In this document: piece by piece, positions 36,164-49,672 of the stretch
Numbering within the stretch: position 1 is the first letter of the stretch
Layout: each line of letters starts with the position of its first letter
NCBI RefSeq assembly: GCF_036884655.1
Contig: NC_088327.1
Location: forward strand, 15,550,501 to 15,614,500
Source of the DNA: Musa acuminata AAA Group
Lineage: Eukaryota; Streptophyta; Magnoliopsida; Zingiberales; Musaceae
Direction: 5' to 3'
DNA: 64,000 nucleotides
Notes under the pieces: model-generated
What the model saw: the letters and a program-made list of their open reading frames with translations, nothing else
Databases searched by the model: none
Told to the model about the DNA's origin: nothing
Made by a program: the position numbers and the translations under genes

Positions 36164-39100
36164 ATGGCGACGAAGAGGAGTGTGGGCGATCTTAAGGAAG
36201 ACGACCTCAAGGGAAAGAGGGTGTTCGTGAGGGTGGATCTCAACGTGCCGCTGGATGACAGTCAGAAGATCACCGATGACACCCGTGTCCGCGCCGCCGT
36301 GCCCACCATCAAATCCCTTATGGAGCACGGCGCCAGGGTCATCCTCTGCAGCCATCTGGTCATCCTCTACCCCTTGATCAGCTCATGTCACCCGATTCAG
36401 CGTCTTTTTTTTTGTCTCTGTCGTTAATAACATCTGATTGTTGTAGATCGTTTCTCTTTGTTGGCGCTTGATAGTTTGAGCTAAAGCTAGCAGCTAATGA
36501 TCCTGCATGATTTTGTTTAGTTTTATTTATATGGAGATCTTCTCTTTCCTAATGTGGTCTCTGCATTTCTTCGCTTGTGATTTGATGTTAGCTTCTGGAA
36601 ATCTATACCTTCCTGATTTTATCGATATTTGTTTCATCTGGACGTGTAATATGTTTCGCATGCAATAGAATTTGATCCCTTTTTTGATGCGATATTTTTA
36701 ATTCTTAGAATGCGAGCCATTGTCATTTGAAAATTTGGATAATTCTGTTTTTACATCGTTTATTATTAGATTTACGTAGCTGAGCATGTAAATTTCTGTT
36801 AGCCTAATAGGATTTTAATTCCTATGGGAGGATAAACAAAAAAGAAAAGCTTCAATGTTGTATCTCAATATGGAATTTATTATGAAAAACATTGTTTTCC
36901 AGCGTGAATCTATAGATACAAATGCTTAAGCTTTAGTATAAAAGCTACAAAAATAATAGAAATTTATGAATTGCATTGGATAAGAAAACAATGTGGTATT
37001 GATGGTGTATAAATTGATGACCATGGAAGCGTCATGTTTGAATTTTTTACACACGTTCTCTATTTTGCTCTCTTTTTCTTTAAAGTTGCAGTAATCATGA
37101 TATTAATACAATTGTTCAGGCTTTAGTGTAAAAGCTAAAAATATAATAGAAGTTTATGATTCTGCATTATCACATTGCAACTTGTAATTAGCATTTAAGT
37201 ATGATGCTTTTGAGTCAAATAAAGAAACAATCCTAAGGAAAAGTGTCCAAAAACTGAGATAGGATCTAGGAAGTTTTCCTATAGTCATGGTTTCTTCAGA
37301 TAACTTGCTCAATAAAAATTTGTTTACTGAATAATTTTTTTCTTTTAGCAGTTTTCCTTTGACTGCATTTCAGGCTAAGACTAAAGCTTGTCTTTTGCAT
37401 TTCTTTTTATTCTACAATGGGCAGTGATACCATATTGTCTTAATATTCCATCCATACATCATTCTTGGAATATTCATGGCAAGATATATGCTTTTCTAAA
37501 TCAAGCTAGGACCTCTCCTTCTGGTTGCTGCAATCAGAAAAATAGCATTAGGCAATCCTCAATAGCTGTTGTGGCTAACTTTGTAGTAAGGTTCATTCAT
37601 GAAGTACACATTAGGCATAGGATCCACATGTTTCTTGCTGCAGATTACAGTATTTATAGTTCTCTAATATTCCTCCTGTGAGAAGAAGTTGGTTTCGTTA
37701 TACTAATTTATTGTGCCATTTCTCACAAACTTTTACCTTTGTAGACTTTATTTACCATCACTTTAGCTTTCTGTTTTTGATGGTTTACATGTTCACTTTC
37801 CATGTTTGATGCAGTACTATATGATGATGTGCTTTTTTAAGTCACCATGTCACATGTGCCCAACCAACATGCTCCAATGTTTGTGCAATTCATGCATTGT
37901 TTGTTCATTCAGATGTGAACTTATTTCAAATATTTTACCTAATGGAATTAGGTAAAATTTCTATTTTACCTAATGAACTTATTTCAAACATGCTCCAATT
38001 TTTCTATTCTCAGATCAATATGGAATTAATGGTGTGGTGTAATTTTTCAGGGCCGTCCTAAAGGTGTCACCCCAAAATACAGCCTGAAGCCTCTTGTGCC
38101 TAGGCTTTCTGAACTTCTTGGTGTTGATGTATGTATTGGTGTTCTATTCAAGTCTTCACCAAATTTGGACCGAGTTACTTTTGGGATCTAATTACTTGGT
38201 ACTTACATAGGTTGAGATGGCTAATGATTGTATCGGTGAGGAAGTTGAGAAGATGGTGGCTGCATTATCAGATGGAGGTGTTCTGCTTCTTGAGAATGTC
38301 AGATTTTACAAAGAAGAAGAAAAAAATGACCCAGAGTTTGCTAAGAAACTAGCATCACTAGCTGATCTCTATGTCAATGATGCATTTGGCACAGCTCACC
38401 GGGCTCATGCTTCTACTGAGGGAGTGACCAAATTCTTGAAGCCAGCTGTTGCCGGCTATCTAATGCAGAAGGTATTCACTAATCTCATAATGTAGCTTTT
38501 TAATTGGTTATTTAAATTGTGTGCAATTACTTTGAAGAATTTTTTTTATACTTATTGTGATTGGAAAATCCTGCTTATGTTTCTACTGAATATTAATAGT
38601 TTTCTTTAGTGTGAAAAAATTCATGTCAGATGGTTACTTTTCTTTTAAAATGTTTTTTGTTTATCAAACTATAGTACAAACTGGAGATAATCCCTCTTTT
38701 TTCCCCTCTCAGGAGCTTGATTATCTAGTTGGAGCTGTAGCAAACCCCAAGAAACCTTTTGCGGCCATTGTTGGAGGCTCTAAGGTTTCAACTAAAATTG
38801 GGGTTATGGAGTCATTGTTGGAAAAGGTAGATCTCCTCCTCCTTGGTGGAGGAATGATATTCACATTTTACAAGGCGCAGGGGTACTCAGTTGGTTCGTC
38901 TCTTGTGGAGGAAGATAAGCTCAATCTGGCGACCTCACTTTTGGAGAAAGCCAAGTCTAAAGGGGTTTCTCTACTGTTTCCTACCGATGTCGTGGCAGCT
39001 GACAAGTTCGCTGCAGATGCAAATTGCATGGTTGGTCCACGTATGCCTTTTTGAATAAATTGAGCAAAATTTGACAATGCACAACCAACTAGGTATTCGT

Positions 39101-39911
39101 GGTAGCACCAAAAAGTGGTTAAAAACTCACCCTCTTGTTTAGTTTCTTGGTTTTAGTTTATTTTGCAGACTTTTGTTTGTAAACTTTCTGGTAAAAGGAG
39201 ATGGAGGTCATACTTTGACTAATGTCACTGATTGGGATTGAATCATTGGCGCACTATCCAGGTGGAAGCTACAGTAATAGAGTGTCTAGTCCTCGTGCTG
39301 ATGTAGATTAATAAAACTTTGGGGTACACGTGTTTGTCAGTTCGCTAAGATGTGATATAGGTTGAGAGACAAGGATGTTAGGTTCTTTAGCAAACATGGT
39401 TTCAGCAATATGATGACTTTGGTTATGGAGACCATAAATTATGTTTTGACATTGCGCTTGCATCGTCAGGTTGTTCCAGCTTCTGGCATCCCTGATGGCT
39501 GGATGGGTCTTGATATTGGTCCTGACTCCATCAAGGCATTCAGTGAATCTTTGGATACCACCAAGACCATCATATGGAATGGACCCATGGGGGTGTTTGA
39601 ATTTGAGAAGTTTGCAGTTGGAACCGAGGTAAATCACTGTACCAGATACGTAGACCAAGACATCAAATCATGCATTATGTTCATATATGAAGGGCACTTT
39701 TTATTTCATTGTTCAGGCAATTGCAAAGAAACTGGCAGACTTGAGTGCGGCTGGGGTCACAACCATCATCGGCGGTGGTGACTCGGTTGCTGCTGTAGAG
39801 AAAGCAGGTCTTGCTGATAAGATGAGCCACATTTCTACGGGAGGCGGTGCCAGCTTGGAGCTGCTAGAGGGCAAGTCTCTGCCGGGTGTTCTTGCTCTTG
39901 ATGATGCCTGA
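36164..39911 (+). CDS. PGK: Cytosolic phosphoglycerate kinase, complete
   Basis: Six exons: 36164-36358, 38051-38128, 38211-38471, 38713-39030, 39470-39628 and 39717-39911. All are joined at codon boundaries into a 401-residue protein, the usual length for plant cytosolic PGK. It converts 1,3-bisphosphoglycerate and ADP to 3-phosphoglycerate and ATP in glycolysis. The protein starts [19 protein letters not shown] with no transit peptide, which argues for the cytosolic isoform. Family motifs seen include the signature [21 protein letters not shown] across the first junction, [35 protein letters not shown], the nucleotide-binding [19 protein letters not shown] and [11 protein letters not shown] with the glycine-rich [14 protein letters not shown] near the end. 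Intron 1 is 1.7 kb and its donor is an unusual CTG/GTCATC. The C-terminus ends at [10 protein letters not shown], lacking any longer tail. Confidence 0.97.
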
Positions 39912-39988
39912 ACCCGACTAATCATCTTGCTAGAGTTGTTTTACGGTGTGTACCTCTAAATTTCTCCACAGTTTTGTAGATGTGTTTC

Positions 39989-39994
39989 AATAAA
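39989..39994 (+). terminator. PGK polyadenylation signal AATAAA
   Basis: AATAAA lies 78 bp after the PGK stop codon and is followed by T-rich sequence, as expected for a plant near-upstream element. Confidence 0.6.
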
Positions 39995-42900
39995 TGTGTT
40001 TCCCTAGGAATTAGGGATGAACTGCCTATATAATCCAGTTTTCATGTCATAACCATGCAAATACTATTTGGCTAAGAAGCGTTTTATTTTCCACTCCTTA
40101 ATATGTATTACACTAAGACCATGCACGAAGATTCTTTTTACTGTGCGCACAACCACACACTTTGTTATTTCTCAAAGGGTGCTGATGACATATCTATTAG
40201 CATCTACCTTGTAATGATCCATAAACCTTGTCTTTGGCACTGGAGGTAAGTTGTAGGAGTAAATTTCAGTACCCATATATGTAAAAGTTATATAAAGTGA
40301 GAAGAGACTATTATTAGGTGCATTGTTTTTATTGGGCAAATACTCTGTTCAATATGTTTGCTAAAAATTGTACTTTCATCTTATGGTGAGTTACATTTAC
40401 TAGATTCAAACAATATGTTGTTACACTTGTTCCTTAAAAATATGGCAATTTAGATGTAATGAGACCAATGTCTCAGGGAAAATGTGCATTACAAAAATTC
40501 CAGTTGCATTATTCACATGAAGTAAGTACCTCCATCTCCAGCATTGTTTTGTATTGGGCTGTAGTATGCAACCCCAAATTCTAGAGCATGTACAGTTTTT
40601 GCATCTTAGTGGATATTAACACCAAAGTCTATATCTTAACATCGGTCTTCTAAATCAAATCCACACAGTAGAGCCTCATCCGAGAGAACCATGTGGAGAA
40701 TAAGAGTAGCTCTAGAAATATATTCAGTTCAGATATGTGATAGTCCGAGGGCGAAAAAGGTTTGGTATCCAACTTCACCTCACTGCCTGTCTTATATCTT
40801 GGAGTTGGACTCCGTTAATAGTTGATGGGTTAGATTTAGATCCTGTGATAAAAGATGAAAGACTGTATTGGAGCTGATATATTTTTCTTTTAACAATGTC
40901 TTAAAATTCTAAGATTTCGATATATCATTTCTTACATATCGATGGGAAGGAGTAACAAGTGATTTTGTTATGTTGAGAAACATCATTATTGTGATTGAAG
41001 TTTATTCTTTTATTATTGTTGAATTTTTAGGGTGTTGTTGAAGAGAGAATATATTTGTATTTTTAATATATATTTGAAAAAAAAAAAAAGATTTGAGTCA
41101 ATTCATAATTGTAAAATGCTTTAGTTGTCTGATAAATAATAAATGAAAATCACATCTTAAATGTGCATTGAATATTTTAGGATAAATTTATCATTTTAAT
41201 ATTATTATTTGAAAATAAATATATATTTTATTTAAATTAATAGGTAAAAAATTATGTGTGTGTGTGTGTGTGATCTTATAAAAAAATACATATGTAATCT
41301 CAAATATATAATAAATAAAAAATACTTATGTAATATAAAAATAATTTTTAAAAATAAATAAATAAATAAAATTTTTCATTGATCAGAAAATATTTTAAAA
41401 AACTATATTAGCATCCTATAAATATTAAAATACTAATTCTGTCGAATATTTTTAATATAATATTTAAGTCAGATATAATTTTTTTAAAAAAATTAAATAT
41501 TAAATTATATTAAATATTAAATCATTTAATTAAGGCACCATTTTATTCTTCTTCTTTGGATAAGAATGTGTATATTAAATAAAATGTCCTATCTTTTTCT
41601 TCTTCTTTTTTGTGAAAACAAAGGTGCATATTAAATTGAGGGAACATTACAAACTGAGCAATCAAAACATCAGCAATGTAGCAAATGATCTGAAATCTGT
41701 GTGCCACAAAGTTGAGATCTCTATAAACATGAATGACTTGTGAGATTCAAGCAGAAGATATTTCTGAGTACCACAAACAGAATATTATCAAAAATATTCA
41801 TAAAATTGAGATCTCTGGAAACATGAATGAGGATGACAACATCAAGGGAATCAATTAGAAGATAGATGTTCCTGAGTGCCACATACAGAATATTATTATC
41901 AAAGAAATTCACATAATTAATATCTCTAAATGAGAATGACAACCTCAAGGGAATCAATTAGAGATAGAATATCATCAAAAATATTCAGCTCCGAACAGTA
42001 TATAATTTTGTTTAAGATCTTGATACTGTTTTCCGCAACTACGGAAAACAATATCAAGAGTGGAAGAATCAACCATTCCGAATAATACAACTTGTAAATG
42101 AGTCGATCGGTTTTGAACGTAAAATTTTACTTGTTACATGTAGTATGGTTGACTTCTCTAGCTTTCTCAAGCAATGCTTGGACCTTTGGGCAGCCATATA
42201 GCTGACTTTGAAGCTCAACTTTCTCTCTCCTGTGTCTCCAACACCAACTATCATTTCCGATGGTGGTATAAAGATTCAATAGAGAAGACGCAGCAGCTAC
42301 TTCCAGTAGAGAGGGAGGGGGAGTTTGCATGGCCCCGAATGTTCCCGTTGATCAACTTGTTTGCTCGGATGTGATTTGGTAACTCGATGTCAACAACTTA
42401 CTGAAGAGCAAATAATCCTAAATTTGTAACGATGATGATTATATTTTCTTCGAGTCATTTGGTGAATCCAAACCATTGGAGCTTCAAAACTAGATTTAAG
42501 CTTTGATTATTAATAAGTCCTCGCGAAGAACTTGACTTGCATTTTCTACATCCTTATTAATGATCGAGTCAAAATTATATAAGAGTATAATTGCATTGTT
42601 GGTGTACTATATAATATTTAAGGAAAGTTTTAAATTTTATCTAATAATTGTTTATATTTAAAAAAAAAACTAGTTTAGTAATATTGTATTATTATACTTA
42701 GCCTTAGTCAAGAGATTAAAATATCATTTTTATGTATTTTAATATTTAAAATATTGATTAAGTATGATATGTTAGATCCCTTCTTATATGTTTTTTATAT
42801 CTAAAATATTTATCAAAAATTAATTTTATTAAATTAAATTAACGAAGACAAATGTTGATAGTTCATAATGATAAATTTTTATAACGGTAATATGCCATAA

Positions 42901-43446
42901 TCACTTAGGTCATATTATCGATATCTCTCTAGTTTAAAATATCCAAAATAATCCCTAAAAAGTTTTTTAATCAAATTTTTATATATTTTTTTAAATAAAT
43001 TTTTAATTAATTATAGTGTTTTTATTGACTCATTTATAATATTTTTAATAATATATTTGGTATTTTATTAATATATTAGAAATATTATTGAAAAATACTG
43101 TTAGTGATATCATATTGTGCATATTTGGTTGTCATTGCTCATAGATCATTACGATATCATCTTTCTACGCTTGTTAATTTGATTGAGGTTATAAATTTAC
43201 TTAAATTATCCATAATATTTTTAATAAGATCTTATCATGTTTTTTTTTTTTTGTAACTTTTTAAATGGATAATTAAAAAATATATATATTTTTTAAATTA
43301 GAAATAATATTTGATAAATAAAAAAAATTAAAAATAAAAATAACGATTCAGAATCACTCAAAATGCGAATATTCTCTTGCAAAAACAAAAAAGCCCCCCT
43401 CGGATCCAATCCGGCATTCCACGAAAAGGCGTAACTGATAGCATCC
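39995..43446. other. AT-rich intergenic DNA
   Basis: No gene is recognised. 41700-41980 holds about three diverged copies of a roughly 90-115-bp unit (GAGATCTCT...ACATGAATGA...GAATATTATCA). A minus-strand frame at 42127-42330 has no recognisable homology. 41080-41560 and 42580-43320 are extremely AT-rich. Confidence 0.5.
41700..41980. repeat. Diverged tandem repeat, about three copies
   Basis: Shared blocks are TTGAGATCTCT, ATGAATGA, GAATCAATTAGA and CAGAATATTATCA. Spacing varies because of small indels. Confidence 0.6.
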
Positions 43447-43457
43447 GACGTCACGTG
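43447..43457. promoter_or_regulatory. G-box / ACGT element (GACGTCACGTG)
   Basis: GACGTC overlaps CACGTG about 250 bp upstream of the DUF2358 start codon. This is a strong bZIP/bHLH binding core by family knowledge, fitting a light- or ABA-responsive plastid-protein gene. Function is inferred from position only. Confidence 0.5.
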
Positions 43458-43604
43458 GAACAGCTGCTGCGCCAACACCTGGAAATTTAGAGACGTGTAG
43501 TGTTAGCTTTTTGGAAGTTTTCGTACCACCACATTTTTATCCCTGCAATTACGCTATTATTCGCTGCATGGCTCGAAGCCACTAAAATCCCCCTCTTCCG
43601 CTCT

Positions 43605-43607
<3 letters not shown>

Positions 43608-43635
<28 letters not shown>
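43608..43635. repeat. (CT)n microsatellite in the DUF2358 leader
   Basis: About 14 CT units, ending 72 bp before the ATG. CT runs are common in plant 5' leaders. Confidence 0.9.
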
Positions 43636-43707
43636 GGCCATGGAAGCTTGACGACGGAAAACAACCCCCGAAAGAGGCCATAGAAAAGAAGGCAGCAGAG
43701 AAAGGCG

Positions 43708-44639
43708 ATGGCTTTTCTTCCCAAGTTCTCCTCCCCGCCTCTCCTCCCTCTCCAAAAGCCTTCCCAGCGGCTCGTCCTCTCTCCCACCGCTCGCACTAAG
43801 CTCGACTTCCCTCCTCCTCTTCCCTCCCGTGGCGACGCCGTGCAAGAGAGGCCGCCCGCGCATCCCCACAAGCCTCTCACCACTACGACCACCGCCGGCG
43901 GCCGCGGCGGCAACGGCAACAAGGACGACTTCTATCTCAACCTCGGGGTCGCCGTCCGGACCCTCCGCAACGACCTCCCCTCCCTCTTCTCCAAAGACCT
44001 CAATTACGACATTTACCGGTAGAAGCCCTACCCTCGCATTTGAATTCGGCGTAAAGTTCGGATTTTGACGCCCCCCCCCCCTGATTGGTTTGTCTTGCTT
44101 TGTCTTGGGTTTTGGGGGTTTCCTCCAGGGAAGATATCACCTTGATTGATCCGCTCAACACTTTCCACGGCATCGAGAACTACAGGCTCATCTTCTGGGC
44201 GCTGAGGTTTCACGGCAGGATTTTGTTTAGGGAGATTGGGCTCCAGATCTTCCGGGTCTGGCAGCCGTCGGAGAACATAATCCTGATCCGGTGGGAACTG
44301 CAGGGGGTGCCGCGGGTGCCATGGGAGGCGCAGGGGACGTTCCAGGGCACGTCGTGGTATAAGCTGGATAGGAATGGGAAGATTTACGAGCATAAAGTTG
44401 ACAACTTGGCCTTAAATTTCCCTCAGGCACCGATCAGGCCGGCGGCTGTGATCGATTTGGTGGCTGCCGCCTGTCCACCGAGTCCTAGTTTGACGTTTTC
44501 CGATGGCATATTAGGGGAAAGCTTCTCGTTAGGTTCTTCCTCGTGGCTGGAGCTCTACCGGGCGGTGAGGAGTACACTGGAACAGGAAGGAAGCAGTCCG
44601 ATAGGGATTGGGATTGAAGGTTTGATCACCTGTTCATAG
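43708..44639 (+). CDS. Plastid-targeted DUF2358 protein, complete
   Basis: Two exons, 43708-44018 and 44129-44639, joined within an Arg codon (TAC CG/G GAA), give 273 residues. The first 75 residues are Ser/Pro/Arg/Gly-rich (MAFLPKFSSPPLLPL...), typical of a chloroplast transit peptide. The mature part begins near DDFYLNLGVAVRTLRNDLP and contains the DUF2358 blocks DLNYDIYREDITLIDPLNTF, GIENYRLIFWALRFHG and RWELQGVPRVPWEAQGTFQG, then YKLDRNGKIYEHKVDNLAL. The biochemical role of this family is not known to me; the fold is thought to be SnoaL/NTF2-like by resemblance. The protein ends GIEGLITCS. A weak alternative is a splice inside the last codons (GAAG/GTTTGA) to a distant exon, which I consider less likely. 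Confidence 0.88.
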
Positions 44640-47600
44640 CGTGGGGCATCACGAGGTGATTATGAAGTATACATGTACTGCAAATGGTGAGTTCCACCTC
44701 ACTAAAACTATATCATCGTTTATATAGGGAGAACAACAGTAGATAGATATCATGTGATTTCAGTCTCTTTCCTTTTGCAAGAGTACCATTTTGTTCAATA
44801 TAATTCTGGTATGACCTTAGTTGAGAATCCCTGTGTAATCAAGATCACTAGGATACTGCACATGTCTTTCAATCATTATGAAAGAGTCAGCATAGAGTTC
44901 GGGTTGTATCATGAGGAGATTCATAAAATTATGACCTAAACTTCATATAATGGAAGGATGTATCCTTTTTTAACATAACTTCTAAACAAATATTGCCTTT
45001 AATGGGTGTATTTTCGAGGTTCTTTTGCAACTACCTTGTATTGTTTGTAAAATTCATGTAGCATGATTATTCCAGGCATACTTTACATTAATGCTATTGA
45101 ACCCTTGATGAAAATTGAAATGGACAGCTTACTTGGTTGTTGATTTCATTGAGAATTTACGTGTTAAAGTTCTATTTAGTAAATCTATAGGAATAATTTT
45201 GAATCCAAGAGAGGACAAGCCAGTTGCATCCTTCTATTGGGGACCTTTAAAGACAAGAAAAATTATCTTATCTACTTGGCTGAATTATAATGGCTTGTAT
45301 TTATATTGTCAAGTCAATATCAAGCGTACGCACATGTTGAATTTGTTTTGACAGAGTACCAGTATAATGAACCTTGCTAGAGAAAATGATTCTGTTCTTG
45401 TCTAGTAGTTAAAACTGCAAAAACTACAAGCTTTTGCTTGAATGATCAGCCATTAGCTATTAATCCATATTAGGGATGTGGACAACAGTCCATACTAAGG
45501 AGTGGTGAAGTATGCTACCAATAGGCTAATAAGCACCTTGGAAGTCCTATCACCAATCAAAATATATGTGATGATTGGTTTTACTCTGTAATAATTTGGT
45601 TATGATCACTGAGTTTGTGCACTAATGGAAGGGTAACATAGAATTTCCTCATAATCTGCTTCTCAATTACCTCCAAGGGCATCTTTGATTGTTTACTTGG
45701 TTTAGTGGGTTATTATCGACATTTGGAACTCTAATAAGTGTTGCATGAAAATAGGAGTGCTTTCAGGGCCATATATGAAATTCTCTCTAAAAAATACTAG
45801 TGTAACATCAGATTTTACAATAACCTAAAAATTAAAGTTTTTTTACATCATCCTAAGACCATATGAGATTAAGTTTCAAATTTTCACCTAAGCTCTCTTT
45901 AATTTTCTTTTTTCGATGTATCATCATCTTTATCTCCTTGCCAAGATGAACTGTTAAATATACACACTTGATACGATTTTTTAGCTATGATTCTATCAAA
46001 TGGTACCATTTGATTGAATGTTGCAGGCTGACCAAAGGAGGAAGATCATTGTCGCTTATTGTAGATAGAAAATTAGATTTGATTATGAAATATATGTTCT
46101 ATTTTAGTGGAATTTATATCTCAGATCTTGCAATGGAGCAATCTTTAAAATATTATAAGTACATTTAGTTCTGCTATATGTTTGTCTTGAAGACATTCCA
46201 CATTGCTAGCAGTAGTCTGCTGCATGCTGTTCCTATAGTTGTATATGATTGATTCAATCCTGGTTTTGCAAAGATTGAAACATCAACTGTCTGCTGGCTT
46301 TTGTTACATATTAGAAGATTCTCGAACTTGAATATGTCAACACCCCAGTATCTTGTTTCTCCTTGTAATTCCGTAACTTGTAAATCATAAATCTAGTTGG
46401 TTCCCCTAATATTCATTCCAACAAAGATTATTTGCTCATGAGATAAAGCTGCAACTGTTTGTATGGTAAGTTTTTATGTCTGTTTCATTCTAAACCAATA
46501 AGCAGATTTTGTGGATTTTATGATGAATGATGGTGAATGACTAGCTGCAAAAGGTTGAGAGTAGTAGTTTCATTAGCCAATAGTTATGCAGGCATCCTTT
46601 GGACGAGTTTTCTTGACTAACTAGATAGATCTGCTTGTTGCAGATTTTAGACAATAGTTAATTGTATACTTTAATTTACTGCAGAGAAGCAGAGATCCAA
46701 CAATTCTACCTGTGTACACTTTCTTATCCAACCAGAGCATCATACTACCTTATAACCAGAGAAATAGAAGCACACAAAGTTTGCAATACTGCCCAGTATG
46801 GTTTAGTATTTATCGGTCCGACGAGTTGCCAATACATGAACCAAGGTAAACCAGGCACCACACCTGTTGTGAGTCGTATAGGGCTGGTACTGCTCGATAC
46901 ACCTGGTATAGGGTGGTATCACCCAGTACAGGATGGTATAGGCTCTGTACTGGGCAGTTTTATTAATCTTTTAGTTTTTAAGCTTTTTCAAAACTCAGTA
47001 TATGTCGGTTCACCCAGTGTCAGTAGACCGGTACTGGACCAGCTTGATTTGGTCCGAACCATGATTGGTACAGTACCTGTATACGAAATTGTGAACCTTG
47101 GAAGCATTCTCACTTGGTCATCCTTGACAGACTCAGTTCTCTTGGCACATCCTGGTGGCACTTGCGTTCTGCTTATTCTACAATTCCGTCATCGTTCTTG
47201 TCACTGTTGTTGTTTTTGTTTACCCAAATTTTAGTTCCCAATAGTTATCTAGTTGTATCAGTTGAGTAAAAATTATGATGGCTCATTGTATTGTACCTTT
47301 ATACAAAAGCTTTGCGACATTGTTAAACCTTTTAAGTTCTATGATTCGTCTATTTTTGCATCTGCATTGAAAAGTGTCAGATATCACTCAAGATTAATAA
47401 TCACAATTCTTTTTTGCTTCTTCAGATCCCGCATAAGGAAGTGTCATTAACTGGAGCCGCTTACGGATCATGTTACGATACACAAGATGTATACAGTGAC
47501 AGTAGAAATTAGAAAATGGATCAAAATGTACAAATTATTTGAACAATGCTAGAATTTGATTTGTATGGAATAACTTGGTATTCAGCATGAGCAGGTACTC

Positions 47601-49493
47601 ATACTGTGAAATCTGGATTTCATCCTGTAAAGTCTTTACTCCACTACGGTTTGTGTTAAACATCTACAGGAAAACATTCCATATCAGAATGCCTGGGTTC
47701 ATCTATGGTTACAGTTCTAATGATTTTACGCAGCGATTCAATAGCTCGATGTCTGCTGGTATATTGTGCTCTGCAGCAAATCTACCATCTCCTGTGCATA
47801 CTTCATTCCTTGAAGGATAACAACACACTATCAATTATGACACCCATTCCTTCATAGAGTTATATTTGATTTGTCTCCTATCGTTGCTGCTAAAACTCAC
47901 TCGAATATTTATTTTCCAAACCAAGAATCACTTCTGATTTGGTGTTCTTTAGTTGATTTATATTGAATTATTTGCAATCCTTCTTATTCTGATCAAGATT
48001 TTATCTGTTGTCTTATGTTTGTCGATCTTTCTCTCACTATTCTCGTGTTAGATTTCACTACTGTTCTCACTATTCTTTAGTTGATTTGCTGACCACTGTC
48101 GCCTTCATCCTAAATGACCTCAATTTGATTCTCTCAATTTGCGATGGTTACTGGGACTAAAAGATGAGAGCTTTAGGAATACTAATTAACAATCCTAACA
48201 ATTAGGATTAGATTTGTATGTTTAATTCTGAGTAGAAATCAAATAGTAAAATTAAAATAATTATTCATCATATATATACTATATTTTCATCAAATAGGGG
48301 TAGGAAAGACTATGGGAAAATGATGGTTCAATTCGATACGAACAAAAAGATTGCTGTTTAGAATCATAGTGATAATTATAGTTTCACTAATGTTGATTAT
48401 TTATTTGAAATCATGTATATTTAGAGTTCGATCTCTGATGACACTTTCTTTAGTTAGATATAGTGATAGTGACAATTACTCTATATATTTTGATATTAAA
48501 AATCAGATTTCTAAGTGAACTCGAAAAACAACTTACTAGTTATTTGAGTAGGGTTTTGCTGCATAGATCTAATAAGATACCTGAGGTCTCCCCAAGCCAT
48601 TATGAGAATACATTGCTTTTGGAAAGGATGAAACCATTATGAGAATAAAAAATGAGAACACAATTATTTTGTGTCCTACTATGCTGAATTTGCTGTCCTT
48701 GTGACATTGATGCAGCCACATTATGCAACAATACGTTTGCTCATAACTCAGTTTACACTGAAAACAAAAAGGAAAATTGAATTGATTCATAAGGGATAAA
48801 TGGTCCACTATCATTCATCTTCATGTGTTCAAGAGAGAGGATCTTAAAGCCACATTGGATCCTTTCCTAAAATAGGCCACCATAGCTTTGTTATCTATGT
48901 AAGTCCAGAGGAGATCAGCTGTTGGGTTGGTCAAGACTACCTGCTGAGACAAGTAATTTCTGGGTTCAGTGTTCTTACCTATGACCATCTTGTTGAGTTT
49001 ATATAGTTCATCAATCACAATTTACATGGGAAGATAAAGCTAAAATGCATTGCTAACCAGTTATCATATCTAAGCAAAGTTCCATCTGAGGTACCACCAT
49101 TTTTATCCTCCCCTCAGAGGAAGCACTGCACTGTCAGGAATGGATGGCTTTAATCCCATTCCTGACACAGAATTGTTGCTTGACACTAATGACAAGACAA
49201 TATTACAAATCTATCAAATCAAACCACATCTTTGTTGAAGTTGTTTTTTTATGCAGAAGATAGAGATTAAAAAAGTTCAATCAGACAAGTCTAAGAATGC
49301 AGAAACTAAAAGTTTATTTACAGAACCAAGAACCTAAAAAGCTTAGCAAGAATGGTATCTTCTAGAAAAAAGCAAGGAAATATGTCATTTACTTTCCTAA
49401 ACCAAAATCCAGGCAGGTATTGCATATGAACTAATTGTTTTGACAACACATTGACCTGATTTCATATTTATAATATACAGTTATTTATTGAAA
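44640..49493. other. Intergenic DNA between DUF2358 and mARC genes
   Basis: The beginning is likely 3' UTR. No further gene is recognised. Open frames at 45115-45351 and 48569-49018 match nothing I know. It contains the MITE at 46775-47100. The two flanking genes converge here. Confidence 0.5.
46775..47100. mobile_element. hAT-type MITE, older copy, 326 bp
   Basis: The ends are CAAAGTTTGCAATAC and GAAATTGTGAACCTTG (inverted repeat CAARGTTYRCAAT). The flanks GAAGCACA (46767-46774) and GAAGCATT (47101-47108) agree at six of eight bases. The interior carries GGTACTG, CAGTACAGG and GGTATAGG repeats, decayed versions of the family motifs. A 190-codon open frame spans it, but that frame is only the decayed repeat. 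Confidence 0.72.
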
Positions 49494-49499
49494 GACAGA
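49494..49499 (-). terminator. mARC polyadenylation signal AATAAA
   Basis: TTTATT on the plus strand reads AATAAA on the minus strand, 174 bp after the mARC stop codon. Confidence 0.5.
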
Positions 49500-49672
49500 A
49501 GAAAATTGATGGAAGGCCAAAAGCCAACTTGCTTCACACACTGCCATACTGAGACCTGCATCCTGGATAAACATTTTGATATAGTTATCAATTCACCTTC
49601 TTTTCCAGGTACTACTATAAACATCCATCATCATTACCATCTTAGTTACCTTGAGTAAAGGTTCTTGGATGG

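Noticed and set aside
46662..47234. 190-codon plus-strand open frame
   Set aside because: Most of it is the decayed MITE at 46775-47100; it has no family resemblance.
48415..48450. tRNA B-box-like GAGTTCGATCTCT
   Set aside because: No A-box or cloverleaf could be formed around it.
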